From NCBI RefSeq assembly GCF_001296045.1, contig NZ_LJHS01000007.1, positions 1 through 64,000 on the forward strand: a DNA stretch of 64,000 nt. The letters run 5' to 3'. Position 1 is the first letter of the stretch, and each line of letters starts with the position of its first letter. Of this stretch, positions 61,875 to 64,000 are shown one piece after another. The notes under the pieces were generated by a model. It had not been told where the DNA came from, did no database searches, and saw only the letters and a list, made by a program, of their open reading frames with translations. This DNA is from Rhizobium sp. AAP43. Its GTDB lineage: Bacteria; Pseudomonadota; Alphaproteobacteria; Rhizobiales; Rhizobiaceae. Made by a program: the position numbers and the translations under genes.

Positions 61875-62534
61875 ATGGCAAAGAGCGGGAAAGAGCTGGT
61901 GAACCCTGCCAAGGCGGCACTTGCCCAGGATCCCCATGCAGTTCGTGAGCCGCGTGCCAACAATCTCGAAATGGCAATCGGCCATGAGGTGCGCACGTAT
62001 CGCAAGAAGCTCGGCATCACGGTCGCCGACATGGCCGCCGCCACCGGCATGTCCGTCGGCATGCTGTCGAAGATCGAAAACGGCAACATTTCGCCTTCGC
62101 TGACAACCCTTCAGGCATTGTCCAAAGCGCTTGGCGTGCCGATCACCGCCTTCTTTCGGGGCTTTGAGGAACCGCGTAGCGCAAGCTTCGTCAAGGCCGG
62201 GGAAGGCGTGCATCTGGAGCGTCGGGGAACTCGTGCCGGCCACCACTACAGTCTGCTCGGTCATATCGAGAACAACACATCAGGCGTCATCGTCGAACCC
62301 TATCTGATCACGCTGAACGCCTCCTCCGATGTCTTTCCGACGTTCCAGCACGAAGGCATGGAGTTCCTCTACATGCTGGAGGGCGAGGTGGTTTATCGCC
62401 ATGGTGATAGCCTCTACCGCATGGAAGCCGGCGACAGCCTGTTCTTCGATGCCGATGCGCCGCACGGCCCGGAAGAACTGGTCAAATTGCCGGCGCGCTA
62501 CCTGTCCATCATCTCCTATCCGCAGCAACAATAG
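61875..62534 (+). CDS. XRE-cupin transcription regulator
   Basis: The 219-residue protein starts MAKSGKELVNPAKAALAQDP behind GGAGGAAGAG. It has an XRE helix-turn-helix (about 42-98; VRTYRKKLGITVADMAAATG, MSVGMLSKIENGNISPS) and a cupin ligand domain (about 125-215; FQHEGMEFLYMLEGEVVYRH, DADAPHGPEELV). Such regulators often control amine and polyamine use. It sits 31 bp after the GlxA-type gene and 90 bp before the amidotransferase gene, so either or both may be its targets. Confidence 0.93.
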   Translation: MAKSGKELVNPAKAALAQDPHAVREPRANNLEMAIGHEVRTYRKKLGITVADMAAATGMSVGMLSKIENGNISPSLTTLQALSKALGVPITAFFRGFEEPRSASFVKAGEGVHLERRGTRAGHHYSLLGHIENNTSGVIVEPYLITLNASSDVFPTFQHEGMEFLYMLEGEVVYRHGDSLYRMEAGDSLFFDADAPHGPEELVKLPARYLSIISYPQQQ

Positions 62535-62624
62535 TTGCCTAAAAAGAAAAAAATATTCCTAAGGATTGATTTTGCTAACGCCCACTGCTAGGTCTGTCTC
62601 CAACGAAAAATGGAGATCACGGCC
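62535..62624 (+). promoter_or_regulatory. Promoter region of the glxB/mgsA operon
   Basis: Two CCTAA boxes, CCTAAAAAG (near 62539) and TTCCTAAGGA (near 62557), are possible operator half-sites in an A-rich patch. TTGATT followed 17 bp later by TAGGTC is a weak sigma-70 candidate. GGAG about 9 bp before the glxB start is the ribosome site. Confidence 0.4.
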
Positions 62625-63530
62625 ATGTGCGGCATTGTGGGTTTGTTCCTGAAAGACAAGACGCTGGAGCCCCGTCTAGGGGATCTGCTGTCGGATATGC
62701 TGATCACCATGACCGATCGTGGACCGGATTCCGCCGGTATCGCGATCTATGGCGGCACGACCGACGGCAAGGCCAAGGTGACGATCCAGTCTGCCGATCC
62801 GGCCAGCGATTTCCCGGGCCTCGACGCAGATCTGGCGAAAGCCGGCATTGACGCTGCCGTCACGATCAAAAGCACCCATGCGGTCATCGAGATCGCAGCG
62901 TCCCGGCTTGGCGAAATCCGCGCAATCCTGAGCGATATCCGTCCCAACACCCGCATCATGGGTTCGGGCGAAAGCGTCGAGATCTTCAAGGAAATCGGCC
63001 TGCCGAAGGATGTGGTCAGGCGCTTCGACGTCCGCTCTATGGGCGGCACGCATGGCATTGGCCACACCCGTATGGCCACCGAAAGCGCCGTCACCACGCT
63101 CGGCGCCCACCCCTTCTCGACAGGGGCGGACCAGTGCCTAGTCCACAACGGCTCGCTGTCGAACCACAACAATCTGCGCCGTGAACTCATCCGTGAAGGC
63201 ATGAGCTTCGAGACCCAGAACGACAGTGAAGTCGCCGCCGCCTATCTCACGGCGGAGATGGCCAAGGGCAAGGACCTCGGTGAGGCGCTGACCGGCGCGC
63301 TCGACGATCTCGACGGCTTCTTCACCTTCGTCGTCGGCACAAAGTCGGGCTTCGGCGTTGTGCGCGATCCGATCGCCTGCAAACCGGCCGTCATGGCCGA
63401 GACCGATCAGTATGTCGCCTTCGGCTCGGAATACCGTGCGCTGGTCAATCTGCCGGGCATCGAGACCGCCCGCGTCTGGGAGCCGGAACCGGCAACCGTC
63501 TACTTCTGGGATCACGACAAGGCCGCTTGA
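62625..63530 (+). CDS. glxB: Class II glutamine amidotransferase, GlxB / MgsA type
   Basis: The 301-residue protein begins Met-Cys-Gly-Ile-Val-Gly-Leu-Phe, so Cys2 becomes the N-terminal nucleophile of an Ntn glutaminase after Met removal; this fixes the start at 62625 rather than 62610. It carries MTDRGPDSAGIAIYGG, GIGHTRMATESAVTTLGAHP, and CLVHNGSLSNHNNLRRELIR. Such proteins are the glutaminase subunit of NMG synthase (MgsA) and of the rhizobial glxBCD locus. It precedes the GXGXG-domain partner by 33 bp. Confidence 0.93.
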   Translation: MCGIVGLFLKDKTLEPRLGDLLSDMLITMTDRGPDSAGIAIYGGTTDGKAKVTIQSADPASDFPGLDADLAKAGIDAAVTIKSTHAVIEIAASRLGEIRAILSDIRPNTRIMGSGESVEIFKEIGLPKDVVRRFDVRSMGGTHGIGHTRMATESAVTTLGAHPFSTGADQCLVHNGSLSNHNNLRRELIREGMSFETQNDSEVAAAYLTAEMAKGKDLGEALTGALDDLDGFFTFVVGTKSGFGVVRDPIACKPAVMAETDQYVAFGSEYRALVNLPGIETARVWEPEPATVYFWDHDKAA

Positions 63531-63563
63531 AGCCTCGCCTCACACGACACGAAAGTTTGCTCC

Positions 63564-64000
63564 ATGCCTGTTTTCGATCTTTCTCAGACGCCGCTGCGTG
63601 ACCTGAACAGCGCTCTTCACGCGCTCAGCGCCGGCGCCAATGATACTGCCTTCGAAGTCGTCAACCCGCGCGGCAGCCATGCCGTCGCCGTCGGCATCGA
63701 CGCCCCCGTCACCGTCGAGGTCAAAGGTTCCGTCGGCTATTACTGTGCCGGCATGAACGACGGCGGCACCGTCACGGTCCATGGTTCCGCCGGACCGGGT
63801 GTTGCTGAAAACATGATGTCTGGCACCGTGATCATCGAAGGCGACGCTTCGCAATATGCCGGCGCCACTGGTCGTGGCGGGCTGCTCGTCATCAAGGGTA
63901 ACGCCGCCTCGCGTTGCGGCATCTCGATGAAGGGCATCGATATCGTCGTCAAAGGCTCGATTGGCCATATGTCGGCCTTCATGGGCCAGTCCGGTCACCT
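63564..64000 (+). CDS. glxC: GXGXG-domain protein, GlxC / MgsB type (runs off window)
   Basis: The gene starts at ATG 63564 (MPVFDLSQTPLRDLNSALHA) and is open to the window edge (about 145 codons). GVAENMMSGTVIIEGDASQY, GATGRGGLLVIKGNAASRCG and GSIGHMSAFMGQSG are glutamate-synthase C-terminal beta-helix repeats. As a separate subunit this is GlxC or MgsB. A GltS-type FMN subunit and a glutamine-synthetase-like enzyme (gmaS/glnT) would be expected just beyond the right edge. Confidence 0.9.
   Translation, partial: MPVFDLSQTPLRDLNSALHALSAGANDTAFEVVNPRGSHAVAVGIDAPVTVEVKGSVGYYCAGMNDGGTVTVHGSAGPGVAENMMSGTVIIEGDASQYAGATGRGGLLVIKGNAASRCGISMKGIDIVVKGSIGHMSAFMGQSGH

Noticed and set aside
1-64000. CRISPR arrays, tRNA/rRNA genes and insertion sequences
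   Set aside because: I saw no regularly spaced repeats, no cloverleaf-like tRNA or rRNA segments and no transposase gene. A scan with dedicated tools could still find short remnants.

Overview
The window is high-GC DNA from an alphaproteobacterium, most likely a member of the Rhizobiaceae (Agrobacterium/Rhizobium/Neorhizobium group). The reasons are the gene order of the type VI secretion locus, which matches the two divergent operons known from Agrobacterium tumefaciens, the sox/glx-type nitrogen cluster at the right end, and rhizobial style throughout (overlapping ATGA junctions, many ABC transporters, FCD-type GntR regulators). I saw no rRNA, tRNA, CRISPR array or insertion sequence.

Region 1 (1-23.6 kb) is a type VI secretion system (T6SS). 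Reading left from a 232-bp divergent promoter region are clpV, hcp, an immunity gene (tai4), a peptidoglycan amidase effector (tae4) and the start of vgrG, which runs off the left edge. Reading right are tssA, tssB, tssC, a second divergent tssC, tagJ, tssE, tssF, tssG, fha, tssK, tssL (with an OmpA domain), tssM, a tagF-pppA fusion and the ppkA kinase. The set covers sheath, baseplate, membrane complex, recycling ATPase, tube, spike, effector/immunity pair and a phosphorylation switch. The phosphatase half of TagF-PppA has lost conserved metal-binding Asp motifs and may be a pseudophosphatase.

Region 2 (23.6-32.1 kb) is a mixed block: an orphan polysaccharide-export lipoprotein with a structured leader, an NmrA-type reductase, a PAS-PAS-HTH one-component regulator, an unannotated 51-residue membrane protein, a PfkB/KdgK-type sugar kinase, a GntR regulator behind a 30-bp perfect palindrome, a YitT membrane protein, an aromatic aminotransferase, and an Lrp/AsnC regulator broken by one in-frame amber codon.

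Region 3 (32.2-45.4 kb) holds a dppABCDF dipeptide transporter with an attenuator hairpin after dppA, an RND efflux pump with its lipoprotein adaptor and a TetR regulator preceded by multiple half-sites, a glutaminase, and a solitary tyrosine recombinase. A 13-5-13 bp inverted repeat that looks like a recombination core or res half-site pair lies next to the recombinase start.

Region 4 (45.7-55.5 kb) is a GntR-controlled catabolic operon: a DUF1185 protein, alpha/beta hydrolase, flavin reductase with an extra C-terminal domain, luciferase-like monooxygenase, aldehyde dehydrogenase, NIPSNAP protein and a polyamine-type ABC importer. Together they look like uptake, flavin-dependent oxidation, hydrolysis and aldehyde oxidation of an unidentified, probably nitrogen-containing compound.

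Region 5 (55.7-64.0 kb) has soxBDAG (sarcosine oxidase-like or N-methylglutamate dehydrogenase) divergent from a GlxA-family AraC regulator, an XRE-cupin regulator, a class II glutamine amidotransferase (glxB/mgsA-like) and the start of a GXGXG-domain protein (glxC/mgsB-like). The set suggests the N-methylglutamate route for methylamine nitrogen, or sarcosine/one-carbon amine metabolism.
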